Below, piece by piece: positions 9,978-18,923 of a stretch of DNA of 64,000 nucleotides. The notes below the pieces were generated by a model. That model searched no databases. It saw nothing but the letters and a program-made list of their open reading frames with translations, and was not told the DNA's origin. A program made the position numbers and the translations under genes. The first letter of the stretch is position 1. Each line of letters starts with the position of its first letter. This stretch comes from Parasphingorhabdus flavimaris (GTDB lineage: Bacteria > Pseudomonadota > Alphaproteobacteria > Sphingomonadales > Sphingomonadaceae), in NCBI RefSeq assembly GCF_013371215.1, contig NZ_JABWMH010000001.1, positions 909,209 through 973,208 of the forward strand, given 5' to 3'.

Positions 9978-11651
9978 ATGGACGGTTGGCTGAAAAATTG
10001 TGGCACAGCGTTGGGTGCGATGGCTGCGGCGGTTTTTCTGACGCCCGCGCCGGCTCTTGCCGACAGCCTGATCGAGAATGTCAACGGGATGACGCTCGAC
10101 AGCGAAGGAAAGGTCATCCGTTTCGCGGCGATGGTCATCGATGATGACGGCAAGGTAAAACAGTTGCTCGACCGCCGTGACAAGCGTCCGCGCGAGGTCG
10201 ACTTCCAGTTCGATGGCAAGGGCCAGACGGTGATCCCTGGATTTTTCGATGCCCATGGTCATGTCATGGGCATGGGCTTTGGCGCACTGACGCTGGACCT
10301 GTCCGATACCAGTTCGCTGGCCGAAGCGCTCGCCAAGATCTCTCAATATGCAGCCGACAATCCGGGGCGGCAATGGATCATCGGCAATGGCTGGAATCAG
10401 GAGGCCTGGGGGCTGGGCCGATTTCCAACCGCTGCAGAGCTCGACGCGGTGGTTGCCGACCGTCCGGTGTTTCTGTCCCGCGTCGATGGCCATGCAGTCT
10501 GGGTCAATGGAGCGGCGATGGCGGCAGCCGGCATTTCATCCGCGACCAAATCACCCGGCGGCGGCAGTATCGAAAAGAGCGGCGGCAAACCGACCGGTAT
10601 ATTCGTCGATACAGCGATGGATTTGTTCGACGCCGCAATTCCTGCCCCCAAGCCGGTCGACCGCGACGTCGCCCTGAGCAAGGCGCAGGACATATTGCTG
10701 GCCAGCGGGGTCACTTCGATTGCCGACATGGGGACGACGATGCAGGACTGGCAGAGTTTCCGCAGGGCGGGAGACAAGGGCCGGTTGAAGGTGCGGATCA
10801 TCTCTTATGCGGCCGAGATCGAGAATATGATCGCGATTGCCGGCCCAGGGCCGTCACCCTGGCTGTATGACGATCATCTCAGGCTTGCCGGGGTCAAGCT
10901 CTATATCGATGGCGCTCTGGGGTCACGCGGCGCCCTGCTCAAGAAGCCTTATGCCGACAAGGCGGGGGAAAGCGGATTGGCGATGCTGAGCTCGGCACAG
11001 CTGAAGAACAAGATGAGCCGGGCAGCGATGGACGGTTTCCAGACCGCCGTCCATGCGATCGGTGACCAGGCCAATGACGATATATTGTCGGCCATCGAGG
11101 AACTGAGATATACGTACAAGGGCGACCGGAGATGGCGGGTCGAGCATGCGCAGATCGTCGATCCGGCCGATATCGGCCGTTTCGCTGCCACCGGCACCAT
11201 CGCCTCGATGCAGCCGGTGCACCAGACGTCCGACCGGCTGATGGCGGAAGCGCGTCTGGGGACGGATCGTCTGGTTGGGGCTTATGCATGGCAATCGTTG
11301 CTTGCGTCGGGTGCGAAGCTTGCGTTCGGCACGGACGTGCCGGTGGAATCGCCCAATCCTTTCGCTGGCCTGGCCGCTGCGATGACCCGCGAGGATGCCG
11401 CAGGGCAGCCGTTCGGAGGGTGGATGCCGAAGGAGAAGCTGAGCCGAGAGCAAGCCTGGAACGCCTATACCAACGGCGCCGCATATGCCGCTTTTGCCGA
11501 AGATCGCCTCGGCAGTCTGCAACCCGGGAGAAGGGCGGACTTTCTGATCATTGACCAGGATATCCTGCTGGCGACACCCGAACAGATTCGCAATGCACAG
11601 GTGCTGCAGACCTGGATCGCCGGTCGGCCAGCATTTGTCCGGAGCAGGTAG
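9978..11651 (+). CDS. Secreted amidohydrolase of the YtcJ type
   Basis: A 557-residue metal-dependent hydrolase of the amidohydrolase superfamily, YtcJ branch. Residues 1-30 look like a signal peptide ending at ALA-D, so the enzyme is probably periplasmic. The metal-binding HxH appears in FDAHGHVMG near residue 90, later metal ligands fit VEHAQI and AVHAIGD, and FGTDVPVES carries the final aspartate. The C-terminal GRRADFLIID closes the composite beta-sandwich as in the family. Substrate is unknown. It directly follows the hydroxyacid dehydrogenase. Confidence 0.85.
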   Translation: MDGWLKNCGTALGAMAAAVFLTPAPALADSLIENVNGMTLDSEGKVIRFAAMVIDDDGKVKQLLDRRDKRPREVDFQFDGKGQTVIPGFFDAHGHVMGMGFGALTLDLSDTSSLAEALAKISQYAADNPGRQWIIGNGWNQEAWGLGRFPTAAELDAVVADRPVFLSRVDGHAVWVNGAAMAAAGISSATKSPGGGSIEKSGGKPTGIFVDTAMDLFDAAIPAPKPVDRDVALSKAQDILLASGVTSIADMGTTMQDWQSFRRAGDKGRLKVRIISYAAEIENMIAIAGPGPSPWLYDDHLRLAGVKLYIDGALGSRGALLKKPYADKAGESGLAMLSSAQLKNKMSRAAMDGFQTAVHAIGDQANDDILSAIEELRYTYKGDRRWRVEHAQIVDPADIGRFAATGTIASMQPVHQTSDRLMAEARLGTDRLVGAYAWQSLLASGAKLAFGTDVPVESPNPFAGLAAAMTREDAAGQPFGGWMPKEKLSREQAWNAYTNGAAYAAFAEDRLGSLQPGRRADFLIIDQDILLATPEQIRNAQVLQTWIAGRPAFVRSR

Positions 11652-11710
11652 GACGGGGCTAAGCGGTTTGTTATCGGGTTGACCGGAGAAAATTATTCTG
11701 GGTTTTGCGG

Positions 11711-11848
11711 TTGTTAAGAATCGCAAATTGCTATAAATAGTTTTTCAGAAGGGATGGATGTAAAGATAACCCTTCAAGAAGCAGTGGGGCGCAAGAGAGT
11801 CCCGATGTGGACTTTCTCTCTTTGTTAAATACCTATTGGAGCATTATT
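11711..11848 (+). promoter_or_regulatory. Promoter region and structured leader of the small exported protein
   Basis: TTGTTA at 11711 and TATAAA at 11732 could be -35 and -10 elements, though with a short 15-base spacer. Downstream the leader has two inverted repeats: GAAGGG (11748-11753) with CCCTTC (11770-11775), and AAGAGAGTCC (11793-11802) with GGACTTTCTCT (11809-11819). GANTC sites lie at 11718-11722 and 11797-11801. GGAG precedes the ATG at 11849. Function of the structure is unknown. Confidence 0.35.
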
Positions 11849-12082
11849 ATGAATCTCGGTAAACTAACGGCTGCTATCTCGGTAGCTTCTTTGGCTGTTG
11901 CACCTGTGGCAGCCCAGGCAGCTAACAGCGTTGCGCCAGCGGTAGAACGCATCGGTGCGACCTCGACTTCTTCGGAAGAACTTGAAGGCGGAAACGGCAT
12001 CCTGATTGCTCTGCTCGCAGCAGCAGCAGTAATTGCCGGCATCATCATCATCGCTGATGATGATGATCCAACAAGCCCCTGA
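11849..12082 (+). CDS. Small exported protein with hydrophobic segment and acidic C-terminus
   Basis: A 77-residue protein. MNLGKLTAAISVASLAVAP with AQA is a signal peptide; after a short polar stretch comes a hydrophobic segment (ILIALLAAAAVIAGIIII), then ADDDDPTSP. The ATG at 11849 is preferred over a start at 11807 because it begins the signal peptide and has GGAG upstream. Similar short signal-TM-DDDD proteins are common in sphingomonads but I know no function for them. It is a single-gene unit with its own leader and terminator. Confidence 0.75.
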   Translation: MNLGKLTAAISVASLAVAPVAAQAANSVAPAVERIGATSTSSEELEGGNGILIALLAAAAVIAGIIIIADDDDPTSP

Positions 12083-12103
12083 GGTTTGACAAATCAATTT
12101 GAA

Positions 12104-12132
12104 AACGGGGCGATTTTCGCCCCGTTTTTTTT
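12104..12132 (+). terminator. Rho-independent terminator after the small exported protein gene
   Basis: AACGGGGCGA and CGCCCCGTT form a GC-rich stem with a small T-rich loop, followed by a run of eight T. It lies about 20 bases after the stop codon. Confidence 0.9.
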
Positions 12133-12244
12133 GGTCTCGGTCCGGATTAATGTCGAAAATCTTGGTAAACCACCTTTTCATTTTCTCCCCTGCATTGCAT
12201 ATTGCCCCTGTCGACTCTGAACCATTTGAGAAAAGGCTGGCATT

Positions 12245-13000
12245 GTGACTGCACCCGTTCGCTTTCCACGATTTTTCGTAACCAATCCCAGCCCGTGCCC
12301 CTATTTGCCCGGCAAAAGCGAGCGCAAGGTCTTTACCGAGCTCAATGGCCCGCACACCGAGGAATTGAACGACGCGCTCGGGCGGATCGGATTCCGCCGC
12401 AGCCAGAATGTCGCCTATCGTCCCAGCTGTCTGGATTGCAAAGCTTGCGTTTCGGTCCGGGTGCTGGCTGACGAATTCCGGCCGAGCAGCACCCAGAGAA
12501 AATTGATCCGGCGCAATCAGGACCTCGTTGTCGAAGCCTGCGAACCCTGGGCCACCGACGAACAATATCAACTGCTGCAAAAATATCTGGCAAAACGGCA
12601 TCCCGGCGGCGGCATGGCGGAGATGGACGAGATGGACTATAGCGACATGGTCGAGCAATCGCCGGTCAAAAGCTTTGTCATCGAATATCGCGAGCCAACC
12701 CAGGACGGCAGCAAGGGGCGTCTGGTCGGTGCCTGCCTGACCGATCAGCAAGGCGATGGCCTGTCGATGATCTACAGCTTCTTCGATGCCGAGCATGGAG
12801 AACGGGCCGGACTCGGCAACTATATTATCATGGATCACATCATGCGCGCCAGGAAGGCCGGATTGCCCTATGTCTATCTTGGCTATTGGGTCGATGGGTC
12901 ACCGCAGATGGAATACAAGGTCCGCTATCGCCCTATCGAGCGACTGGGCCCGGATGGCTGGAGCCGATTTGACCCGACCGCCTTGCTCAAGCTGCAATAG
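12245..13000 (+). CDS. bpt: Aspartate/glutamate leucyltransferase
   Basis: Bpt transfers leucine from tRNA to proteins with N-terminal Asp or Glu, marking them for ClpS/ClpAP degradation (bacterial N-end rule). The 251-residue protein has the ATE-family N-terminal region ([16 protein letters not shown]), the cysteine motif CLDCKAC, and the C-terminal GNAT-like part with [15 protein letters not shown]. The start is a GTG at 12245 after GAAAAGG; no ATG fits better. It is monocistronic, with a strong hairpin terminator downstream shared with the convergent gene. Confidence 0.93.
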   Translation: MTAPVRFPRFFVTNPSPCPYLPGKSERKVFTELNGPHTEELNDALGRIGFRRSQNVAYRPSCLDCKACVSVRVLADEFRPSSTQRKLIRRNQDLVVEACEPWATDEQYQLLQKYLAKRHPGGGMAEMDEMDYSDMVEQSPVKSFVIEYREPTQDGSKGRLVGACLTDQQGDGLSMIYSFFDAEHGERAGLGNYIIMDHIMRARKAGLPYVYLGYWVDGSPQMEYKVRYRPIERLGPDGWSRFDPTALLKLQ

Positions 13001-13046
13001 CCGAGTTAATTCCGTCGAACTGAATCCAGAGCAATAGGCCAGAAAA

Positions 13047-13084
13047 AAGGCCTGCCAATCGAACCGGATTGGCAGGCCTTTTTC
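13047..13084. terminator. Bidirectional terminator between bpt and the glycine-zipper gene
   Basis: AAGGCCTGCCAATC (13047-13060) and GATTGGCAGGCCTT (13067-13080) pair perfectly over 14 bases with a six-base loop. A T run follows on the plus strand and an A run precedes it, so it can end both convergent transcripts. Confidence 0.92.
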
Positions 13085-13098
13085 TTTCTGTCAGCCTA

Positions 13099-14523
13099 TC
13101 AGTCGTACATGCAGCGCGCCTGCTGGCATCCCTTCAACGGGGCAGCTTTCGGCGCTGGCTTCCACGTTTTCTTGGCGGCAGGTTTCCACCGCTTCTTGTG
13201 GGCCGGTTTTGCATATACCACTTCCTCTTCGACATAGGTCGTTGTGGTTGTGGTGGTAACCGGCGCGGACTGTATGACGATCGTCGTCACCATCGGCTGT
13301 GCCTGCGGATAATAATAAGCCTGACCATATTGTCCGTTCCAGCCGCTCGGATAGGTGGGATGGCTCTGCGGCGGTTGCTGGTGATGATAGCGGACCGGCG
13401 GATGAGCGGGGTAGCGTCGACCGTCATGCTGCTGGTCATAGCCATATTGCTTGAGCAGCTTGCGGCAGCGATCGGTTCCCTGATCTATTGCCGCTCCTGC
13501 CACCGCGCCAAGGCCGCCGCCGATAAGCGATCCGCCCAGTCGGTTGCCGCGACCCGCGATACGGTTGCCGGCGAGCGCTCCGATCGCTCCGCCAACGACA
13601 ACGCCGCCGATGCCGCTGCTTTTCTTGCACCGTTCGAGATAGGCCAGCTCTTCAGAGCGCGGATCGTCGTAACCGCGATTATCCGGATAGGGTTCATGAT
13701 GCCGGGGTGGCGGATTCTGCGCTTGGCCGGATCCCCAATGCGGGGTCATCCCGCCATCACCGATGAACGTGCCGGAATATTCGCCTTCATAGATACGGCC
13801 TTCGGCATCCCGATAGGTGCCTTGCCAGTCTCCCTGATAGCTGCCGTCTTCCTGATAGGCGCCCTGCCAGTCGCCCTGATAGGTCGAGCGCGCGTCATTA
13901 TAGGCGGATGGTGTGGATACGACACGGTCATCGTCGTAAAATACTGCAGGATCATAGGTCGCCTGACCGGCGCGATAACCGTCCTGATAGCCCTGATTAT
14001 AACGATCCCAGTCGAGATTGTAGCGCGCGTCTTGAACCACACCATAGCGGTCGGTCAGTACGGCGTCGTCATAATAGCGCGACCAGCCGTAGCCGACATT
14101 GGGCTGGGACAGCCCGTAATAGCCGAAATTCCCGATAAAATAGCTGGGCTGAACATAGGTTTGCGGAAGGCGGAAGCCGCGATGGGGCTTGCGATAGCCC
14201 TGACCATAGCCCACGCGGCCCTGGCGAACGTAGCTGCCACCGTGACTGCGGCTGTTCATGCGATGGTTGCTGCCCACGTTTTTCATGCGGCGCATGTTCT
14301 TTGCGTGGTGCATGTTACCCATGTTCTTCATCTGGCGCATATTGCCCCTGTTCGGCATGGTTTTGGCCCCGGATGCGGGGTTGGCCAGTGCTGCCGAAGA
14401 AGCAAAGGAGAGGTCGATGAGAGAATTCGAGGTGTCGTCCGACACCGAGTCGACAGCGGCATATGCCGATGCTGGCGCCATCGCGAAAACACCGGCAATG
14501 CCAGCAAGTAAAAGGGTCTTCAT
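13099..14523 (-). CDS. Exported RcnB-like/glycine-zipper envelope protein with internal repeats
   Basis: A 474-residue exported protein of mosaic build. MKTLLLAGIAGVFAMAPASAYA is a signal peptide; the ATG at 14523 has AGGGAG upstream and is preferred to one at 14589. Next come a Met/Asn/Arg/His-rich stretch, an RcnB-like segment (FGYYGLSQPNVGYGWSRYYDD), two copies of YQGDWQG with related YEGEYSG repeats, a glycine-zipper membrane segment (GGAIGALAGNRIAGRGNRLGG and following), and a Tyr/Pro/Lys-rich tail. Glycine-zipper proteins act in the outer membrane or periplasm; the exact role is unknown. A near-consensus CtrA box lies upstream. Confidence 0.75.
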   Translation of the reverse strand: MKTLLLAGIAGVFAMAPASAYAAVDSVSDDTSNSLIDLSFASSAALANPASGAKTMPNRGNMRQMKNMGNMHHAKNMRRMKNVGSNHRMNSRSHGGSYVRQGRVGYGQGYRKPHRGFRLPQTYVQPSYFIGNFGYYGLSQPNVGYGWSRYYDDAVLTDRYGVVQDARYNLDWDRYNQGYQDGYRAGQATYDPAVFYDDDRVVSTPSAYNDARSTYQGDWQGAYQEDGSYQGDWQGTYRDAEGRIYEGEYSGTFIGDGGMTPHWGSGQAQNPPPRHHEPYPDNRGYDDPRSEELAYLERCKKSSGIGGVVVGGAIGALAGNRIAGRGNRLGGSLIGGGLGAVAGAAIDQGTDRCRKLLKQYGYDQQHDGRRYPAHPPVRYHHQQPPQSHPTYPSGWNGQYGQAYYYPQAQPMVTTIVIQSAPVTTTTTTTYVEEEVVYAKPAHKKRWKPAAKKTWKPAPKAAPLKGCQQARCMYD

Positions 14524-14578
14524 GGTTAACAACTCCCTAGTTTCGGGCATGCACCGAGCATGTCCGACCGAATATTGG

Positions 14579-14593
14579 TTAACGTTCATTTAC
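14579..14593. promoter_or_regulatory. Candidate CtrA box upstream of the glycine-zipper gene
   Basis: The sequence reads TTAA-N7-TTAC, one mismatch from the CtrA consensus TTAA-N7-TTAA, 56 to 70 bases upstream of the start codon at 14523. Single boxes arise by chance, so this rests on the presence of ctrA in the genome and on position. Confidence 0.4.
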
Positions 14594-14684
14594 CATTTTT
14601 CGGGCGCTTTGGCCATTAGGGGGTTGTAAAATAGAGTAGATTTACGCCGTTGTATCGAAATGGGGCACACTGGTTACCGTGTGG

Positions 14685-15170
14685 TTAACCAAGATTATCG
14701 GCAATTGCGTCGATCAGTTTGACCAGACCGCTCTCGTCTTCCGGGTCGAAATGGTCGGGCAGGGGGCTGTCGAGGTCGAGCACGGCAATCACGCTCCCGT
14801 TTTTCATCACCGGTATCACCAGCTCGCTGCGGCTTTCGGCATCGCAGGCAATATGTCCGGGGAATGCGTGCACATCTGCCACCCGCTGGACAAGGCCCGA
14901 GGCCGCCGCAGCGCCGCATACGCCGGAACCAATGGCAATCCTGATACAGGCCGTCTTGCCCTGGAAGGGACCGAGTAACAACTCGTTATCGATGACCCGA
15001 TAGAAGCCGGCCCAGTTTAGACCGGGGACATATTGCCAGATCAAAGCCGCGACATTGGCCATATTGGCAATCGCGTCCGGTTCGCCGTCCACCAGAGCGG
15101 CAGCGAAGGATGTCAGTTCGGCATATAGTGCCGCCTTCGGTTGATCTTTGTCGATCGCAATTTCCAACAT
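14685..15170 (-). CDS. msrC: GAF-domain free methionine-(R)-sulfoxide reductase
   Basis: A 161-residue single GAF domain that reduces free methionine-(R)-sulfoxide in the cytoplasm. The three cysteines that define the fRMsr family are present: C75 in GKTAC, C85 in GSGVCG and C109 in HIACD, and the ligand-facing SELVIPV and DLDSP segments are conserved. It follows the S9 peptidase gene by 23 bases on the same strand and may be read from the same transcript. Confidence 0.9.
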   Translation of the reverse strand: MLEIAIDKDQPKAALYAELTSFAAALVDGEPDAIANMANVAALIWQYVPGLNWAGFYRVIDNELLLGPFQGKTACIRIAIGSGVCGAAAASGLVQRVADVHAFPGHIACDAESRSELVIPVMKNGSVIAVLDLDSPLPDHFDPEDESGLVKLIDAIADNLG

Positions 15171-15193
15171 GGGGGAGTCGTCCGCCTTTCCTT

Positions 15194-17266
15194 TTAATCT
15201 TCGGCTTCCGGTTTTTTGACCGGATCATATTTGGCAAACCAGCCCATGATATTGTCGACCTTGGCGATTAGCTGGCTCGGCCTGCGAGCAATAAGGTGGG
15301 ACGCACCGGGCACTCTTACAAGCACCGTATCGACTTTCTGGACCTTGAGCGCGGTATAGAATTGTTCGGCTTCCCAGGCGGGTGTCCGCCAGTCTGCTTC
15401 GCCGACCATGACCATCGTCGGCGTCTTCACGTTATTGACGATGGAAAGCGGCGAACGGCGCCAATATTCCTCCGGTTGCTCCCAGGGCTGGGCGCGGAAC
15501 CAGTGGCGGCTGACGAAGCGGGCGATATCACCGGCCAGTGCCATGCTGGTCCAGTTGATTACCGGCTTGATCGTTGCCGCCGCTGCGAAGCGATCGGTTT
15601 TTCCGACGGCCCATGCGGTCAGCACCCCGCCGCCCGATCCGCCGGTGATGAACAGCCGGTCCTTGCTGACGTAATTTTTGGCGATCAGGGCGTCGACGAC
15701 GCTCATCAGGTCGTCATGATCATTGCCGGGGTAATTCAGATCGATCAGCTGCGCAAAATCTTCGCCATATCCGGTCGAACCTCGTGGATTGGCATAGACC
15801 GTGACATAGCCTTGTGCAGCATAGCGTTGAATTTCAGCGGAAAAATAAGGACCATACATGGTCGCCGGGCCGCCATGAATTTCCAATATCATCGGAAAGC
15901 TGCCGTCGGGGCGAAAATTCGGGGGCAGGGCAACCCACGCTTCTATTTCTCTGCCGTCGTGGCTCGACGAAATCTTGATCTCCTCGATCCGGGCTAGGTC
16001 CAGATGGCCAAGTGCATCGTCGTTCAGACGGGTCAATTGGCGGCCGTCTCGCCCGCCCCGGCTGATCGCGACTTCGGCGGGGCGATTGGTGCTGCCCTTG
16101 GTATAGGCAATGATCGGCGAACTTCCGCCGGCATTGCTGGCAACCGAAAAACTGCCGGCGGCATAAGGACGACCGAGCGATGTGCCGCCAATATCCTCGA
16201 CCAGAGTGCGAACATTGCCGGACAGATCGATCGAGACCAAAGTCAATATACCCTCGACCTCGACCTGACCGATCAGTGCCTTGCCGTCTGGTCGCCATGC
16301 GATATTGTCGACCGAGCGGTCATAATTGACCGTCAGATTTGTTGCGCCGCCGCCGTCGGATCCCATCAGATAGACATTATTCTGTTGGTAGGATCTGAGC
16401 TCGTCGTCATATCCGAGATAGGCGATACGCGCGCCATTGGGGGCAATTTTGGGCGCGAAATCGGGGCCGTCGCGCTGGGTCAGCGGGGTGACAGCCTCGC
16501 TGGACAGGTCCACGCGGTATATTTCGCTTTCGATGGGATCGAGATCAGCGTCTTCGGCTTCGTTGCCGGTGACCAGCAACGCGCCGTTGCCCAGCCATTG
16601 CGGGCTATCAAAGCCATTTTTCCCGTCGGTCACCTGCCGCGGCGTGCCGCCCTCGGTGCCGAGGACGAATATCTGGGTTTTGCCCTTGGGCAGATAGCCG
16701 GCGCCGTCAAAGCGGAACACGAGATCATCGACAACCCGGACCGGCTTTGCCCATTCGGCCCCCTCAGGGCTTTTTGGCGGCTTGGCAAAACCTGGACGCT
16801 CATCGGGTACCAACATGGTGAAAGCGATGCTCTTGCCATCCGGGGACCAGACCGGCGCGCCCGGGCTCTGTTCCAACTGCGCGAGTGAAAAGCTGTCGCC
16901 CGTGTCCTTGAAACGCAGACGCAGTTCCTGTTTGCCGTTGTTCGACGCCATATAGATCAGGCGGTCGCCGCTCGGGGACCAGCGGACAGAGCTGCTGGAG
17001 CCTTGGCCGCTTACCAGTGGCCGGTGGGTGCCCTCGCGGGTGTCGATTGACCATAGATCGCTGACGACCTGATCGACGAACTTGTCCATCGACTTGCGGG
17101 CGTAGACTATGGTGCTGCCGTCCGGCGATATTTGCGGATCATCGGCATATTCCAGATCGAACACGCGTTCTGCAGTAAAGCGCCGGCTGTCGTCGGCGTC
17201 GGAGGCGAAAGCGGCGGTCGCCAAGGATGGCAGGCTGCAGATGGCGAGCAAATAACGCGTTTTCAT
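15194..17266 (-). CDS. Periplasmic S9-family (prolyl oligopeptidase-like) peptidase
   Basis: A 690-residue S9C-type dipeptidyl/acylaminoacyl peptidase. Residues 1-22 form a signal peptide (cleavage near AFA-SD), then a beta-propeller with WD40-like/TolB-like blades (PDGSTIVY, SPSGDRLIY, SPDGKSIAF) to about residue 420, then an alpha/beta-hydrolase domain. The catalytic serine sits in GGSGGG (about 545), the aspartate in GEADWRTP (about 622) and the histidine in GASHLI (about 655). It trims short peptides in the periplasm; precise specificity is unknown. Confidence 0.92.
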   Translation of the reverse strand: MKTRYLLAICSLPSLATAAFASDADDSRRFTAERVFDLEYADDPQISPDGSTIVYARKSMDKFVDQVVSDLWSIDTREGTHRPLVSGQGSSSSVRWSPSGDRLIYMASNNGKQELRLRFKDTGDSFSLAQLEQSPGAPVWSPDGKSIAFTMLVPDERPGFAKPPKSPEGAEWAKPVRVVDDLVFRFDGAGYLPKGKTQIFVLGTEGGTPRQVTDGKNGFDSPQWLGNGALLVTGNEAEDADLDPIESEIYRVDLSSEAVTPLTQRDGPDFAPKIAPNGARIAYLGYDDELRSYQQNNVYLMGSDGGGATNLTVNYDRSVDNIAWRPDGKALIGQVEVEGILTLVSIDLSGNVRTLVEDIGGTSLGRPYAAGSFSVASNAGGSSPIIAYTKGSTNRPAEVAISRGGRDGRQLTRLNDDALGHLDLARIEEIKISSSHDGREIEAWVALPPNFRPDGSFPMILEIHGGPATMYGPYFSAEIQRYAAQGYVTVYANPRGSTGYGEDFAQLIDLNYPGNDHDDLMSVVDALIAKNYVSKDRLFITGGSGGGVLTAWAVGKTDRFAAAATIKPVINWTSMALAGDIARFVSRHWFRAQPWEQPEEYWRRSPLSIVNNVKTPTMVMVGEADWRTPAWEAEQFYTALKVQKVDTVLVRVPGASHLIARRPSQLIAKVDNIMGWFAKYDPVKKPEAED

Positions 17267-17372
17267 CGAAATCCCCTAAATTCTCTACATTTCTTATGCG
17301 GAAAAACACCGCTTTGCCAACCGCAAACAACGGGTTTGGCCGGCTCGAATTTCAGGCTATGATATATATGAC

Positions 17373-17771
17373 TCAGTCGAGCCCCGGTTTTCCACGCATC
17401 TTTTTGACGTTGGATTTCTTTTTCTTGGTGTCGACCCGACGGGCCTTGGCGGCTTTGCTCGGCCGGGTTTTGATCCGGCGGGCGTCGCGTTCGTAGGCCA
17501 GTTCGATCATTTCGCTAACCCGCCGCCGTGCTTCGGCCCGGTTGGCTTCGCGGGTCCGGTAGGCGCGGACGGTCATGATCAGTTCGCCTCCGCTTGTCAT
17601 CTTTCGGCCCGCGAGCGTCTTCAACTTGCGGAAGGCATAAGGCTCCAGTCCCAGAGCGTAGATATTGACGCGCATCTGGACTGCGGTCGCCACCTTGTTG
17701 ACATTTTGCCCGCCGGGACCGCTGGCGGCAAGAAAAGTCTCGGTGATCGCGCTTTCGGGTAATTCAACCAT
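17373..17771 (-). CDS. arfB: Alternative ribosome-rescue factor / peptidyl-tRNA hydrolase ArfB
   Basis: ArfB enters the A site of stalled ribosomes and hydrolyses peptidyl-tRNA. The 132-residue protein has the release-factor GGQ motif in ASGPGGQNVNK near residues 17-24 and the long basic C-terminal tail (SKAAKARRVDTKKKKS) that sits in the mRNA channel. Size and arrangement match YaeJ/ArfB rather than RF1/RF2. It is divergent from ctrA, whose GANTC-rich control region lies between them. Confidence 0.94.
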   Translation of the reverse strand: MVELPESAITETFLAASGPGGQNVNKVATAVQMRVNIYALGLEPYAFRKLKTLAGRKMTSGGELIMTVRAYRTREANRAEARRRVSEMIELAYERDARRIKTRPSKAAKARRVDTKKKKSNVKKMRGKPGLD

Positions 17772-17952
17772 TTGCCGTTCCTAGCGCGATGAGCGCCATC
17801 GCGACAGGACTTGTTAACCGGGGATGAGCTTTGCTGTATATTGTCGGTCGCTTTGATGCCGATATGGCGCACAATTCGATCTGGTTCGCTCGAAAATGAC
17901 GAATTTTGATCCAAGATTGGCAAAAAGTTAATTTTTTTTCCGGCGGGGCCGA

Positions 17953-18068
17953 GAGTCCTGAAACGACTCATTCCTGCGGGTTTCAGAGTCATTGACATGC
18001 CCGCGACTCATGCTGAATCCTGCGTTAGGGGAAAATTAACCTTTTACGTTCATTGATCTTATGGTTAA
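17953..18068. promoter_or_regulatory. ctrA control region with five clustered GANTC sites
   Basis: GANTC sites occur at 17953, 17965, 17986, 18005 and 18015 (start positions), five in 67 bp where chance predicts about 0.26. Downstream are TTAA-containing elements, GATTAACC-like at 18036-18041 and ATGGTTAA at 18061-18068 (the CtrA half-site TTAACCAT on the minus strand). In Caulobacter the ctrA P1 promoter is repressed by full GANTC methylation and ctrA autoregulates; the same logic here is inferred. The 17772-18134 gap has no gene. Confidence 0.7.
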
Positions 18069-18134
18069 TAAATGATCCATCGGGTCGGCACAGTGGTCGA
18101 TCTGGAGCGAGTAATTAAGAAAAGGGGCTGCCTC

Positions 18135-18842
18135 ATGCGCGTGCTGCTGATTGAAGACGAACCAACGACCGCAAAAGCGATTGAGCTGATGCTGACAACC
18201 GAAGGTTTCAACGTTTACACCACAGACCTGGGCGAAGAGGGGCTCGATCTCGGCAAGCTCTATGATTATGACATCATATTGCTCGATCTCAACCTGCCAG
18301 ACATGCATGGATATGATGTCCTCAAAAAGCTGCGTGTTGCGAAAGTACAGACACCGGTGCTCATCCTTTCCGGAATCAGCGAAATGGACAGCAAGGTCCG
18401 TTCCTTTGGTTTTGGTGCCGATGACTATGTTACCAAGCCATTCCATCGCGACGAACTGGTTGCCCGCATTCATGCGGTTGTTCGCCGTTCGAAAGGCCAT
18501 TCGCAGAGCGTTATCCGGACCGGCAAGCTGGCGGTTAACCTGGATGCCAAAACCGTCGAAGTCGATGGCAATCGTGTCCATCTGACCGGCAAGGAATATG
18601 CGATGCTCGAACTGCTGTCGCTGCGCAAGGGAACCACCCTGACCAAGGAGATGTTCCTCAACCATCTCTATGGCGGGATGGACGAACCGGAACTCAAGAT
18701 CATCGACGTGTTTATTTGCAAGCTCCGCAAAAAGCTGGCTCTGGCCTGCGGCGGAGACAATTATATCGAGACGGTCTGGGGCCGCGGCTATGTTCTGCGT
18801 GATATGGAAGAAGAAACCGCGCCAACCGCACAAGTTGCCTAG
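18135..18842 (+). CDS. ctrA: Cell-cycle response regulator CtrA
   Basis: A 235-residue OmpR-type response regulator. The receiver has E7, D8 and phospho-acceptor D51 in LLDLNLPD, with K101 in VTKPF; the winged-helix effector contains [14 protein letters not shown] and [12 protein letters not shown]. Near-identity to the alphaproteobacterial CtrA pattern ([20 protein letters not shown]) makes the assignment secure. CtrA controls cell-cycle genes, and in sphingomonads largely motility and gene-transfer functions, through the CckA-ChpT phosphorelay; those partners are not in the window. The ATG at 18135 follows AAAGGGG; an in-frame ATG at 18072 lies inside the control region. Confidence 0.96.
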   Translation: MRVLLIEDEPTTAKAIELMLTTEGFNVYTTDLGEEGLDLGKLYDYDIILLDLNLPDMHGYDVLKKLRVAKVQTPVLILSGISEMDSKVRSFGFGADDYVTKPFHRDELVARIHAVVRRSKGHSQSVIRTGKLAVNLDAKTVEVDGNRVHLTGKEYAMLELLSLRKGTTLTKEMFLNHLYGGMDEPELKIIDVFICKLRKKLALACGGDNYIETVWGRGYVLRDMEEETAPTAQVA

Positions 18843-18886
18843 AAGACAGAATTACTACCCAGAACTGGCCTGACTGTTGGGCCTCA

Positions 18887-18923
18887 AATCGGTGGAGCCA
18901 TGCTGGTTCCGCCGATTTTTTTA
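18887..18923. terminator. Terminator after ctrA
   Basis: AATCGGTGGAGCC and GGTTCCGCCGATT pair with two wobble pairs around a short loop, followed by seven T. It overlaps the stop codon of the convergent phosphoesterase gene. Confidence 0.8.
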
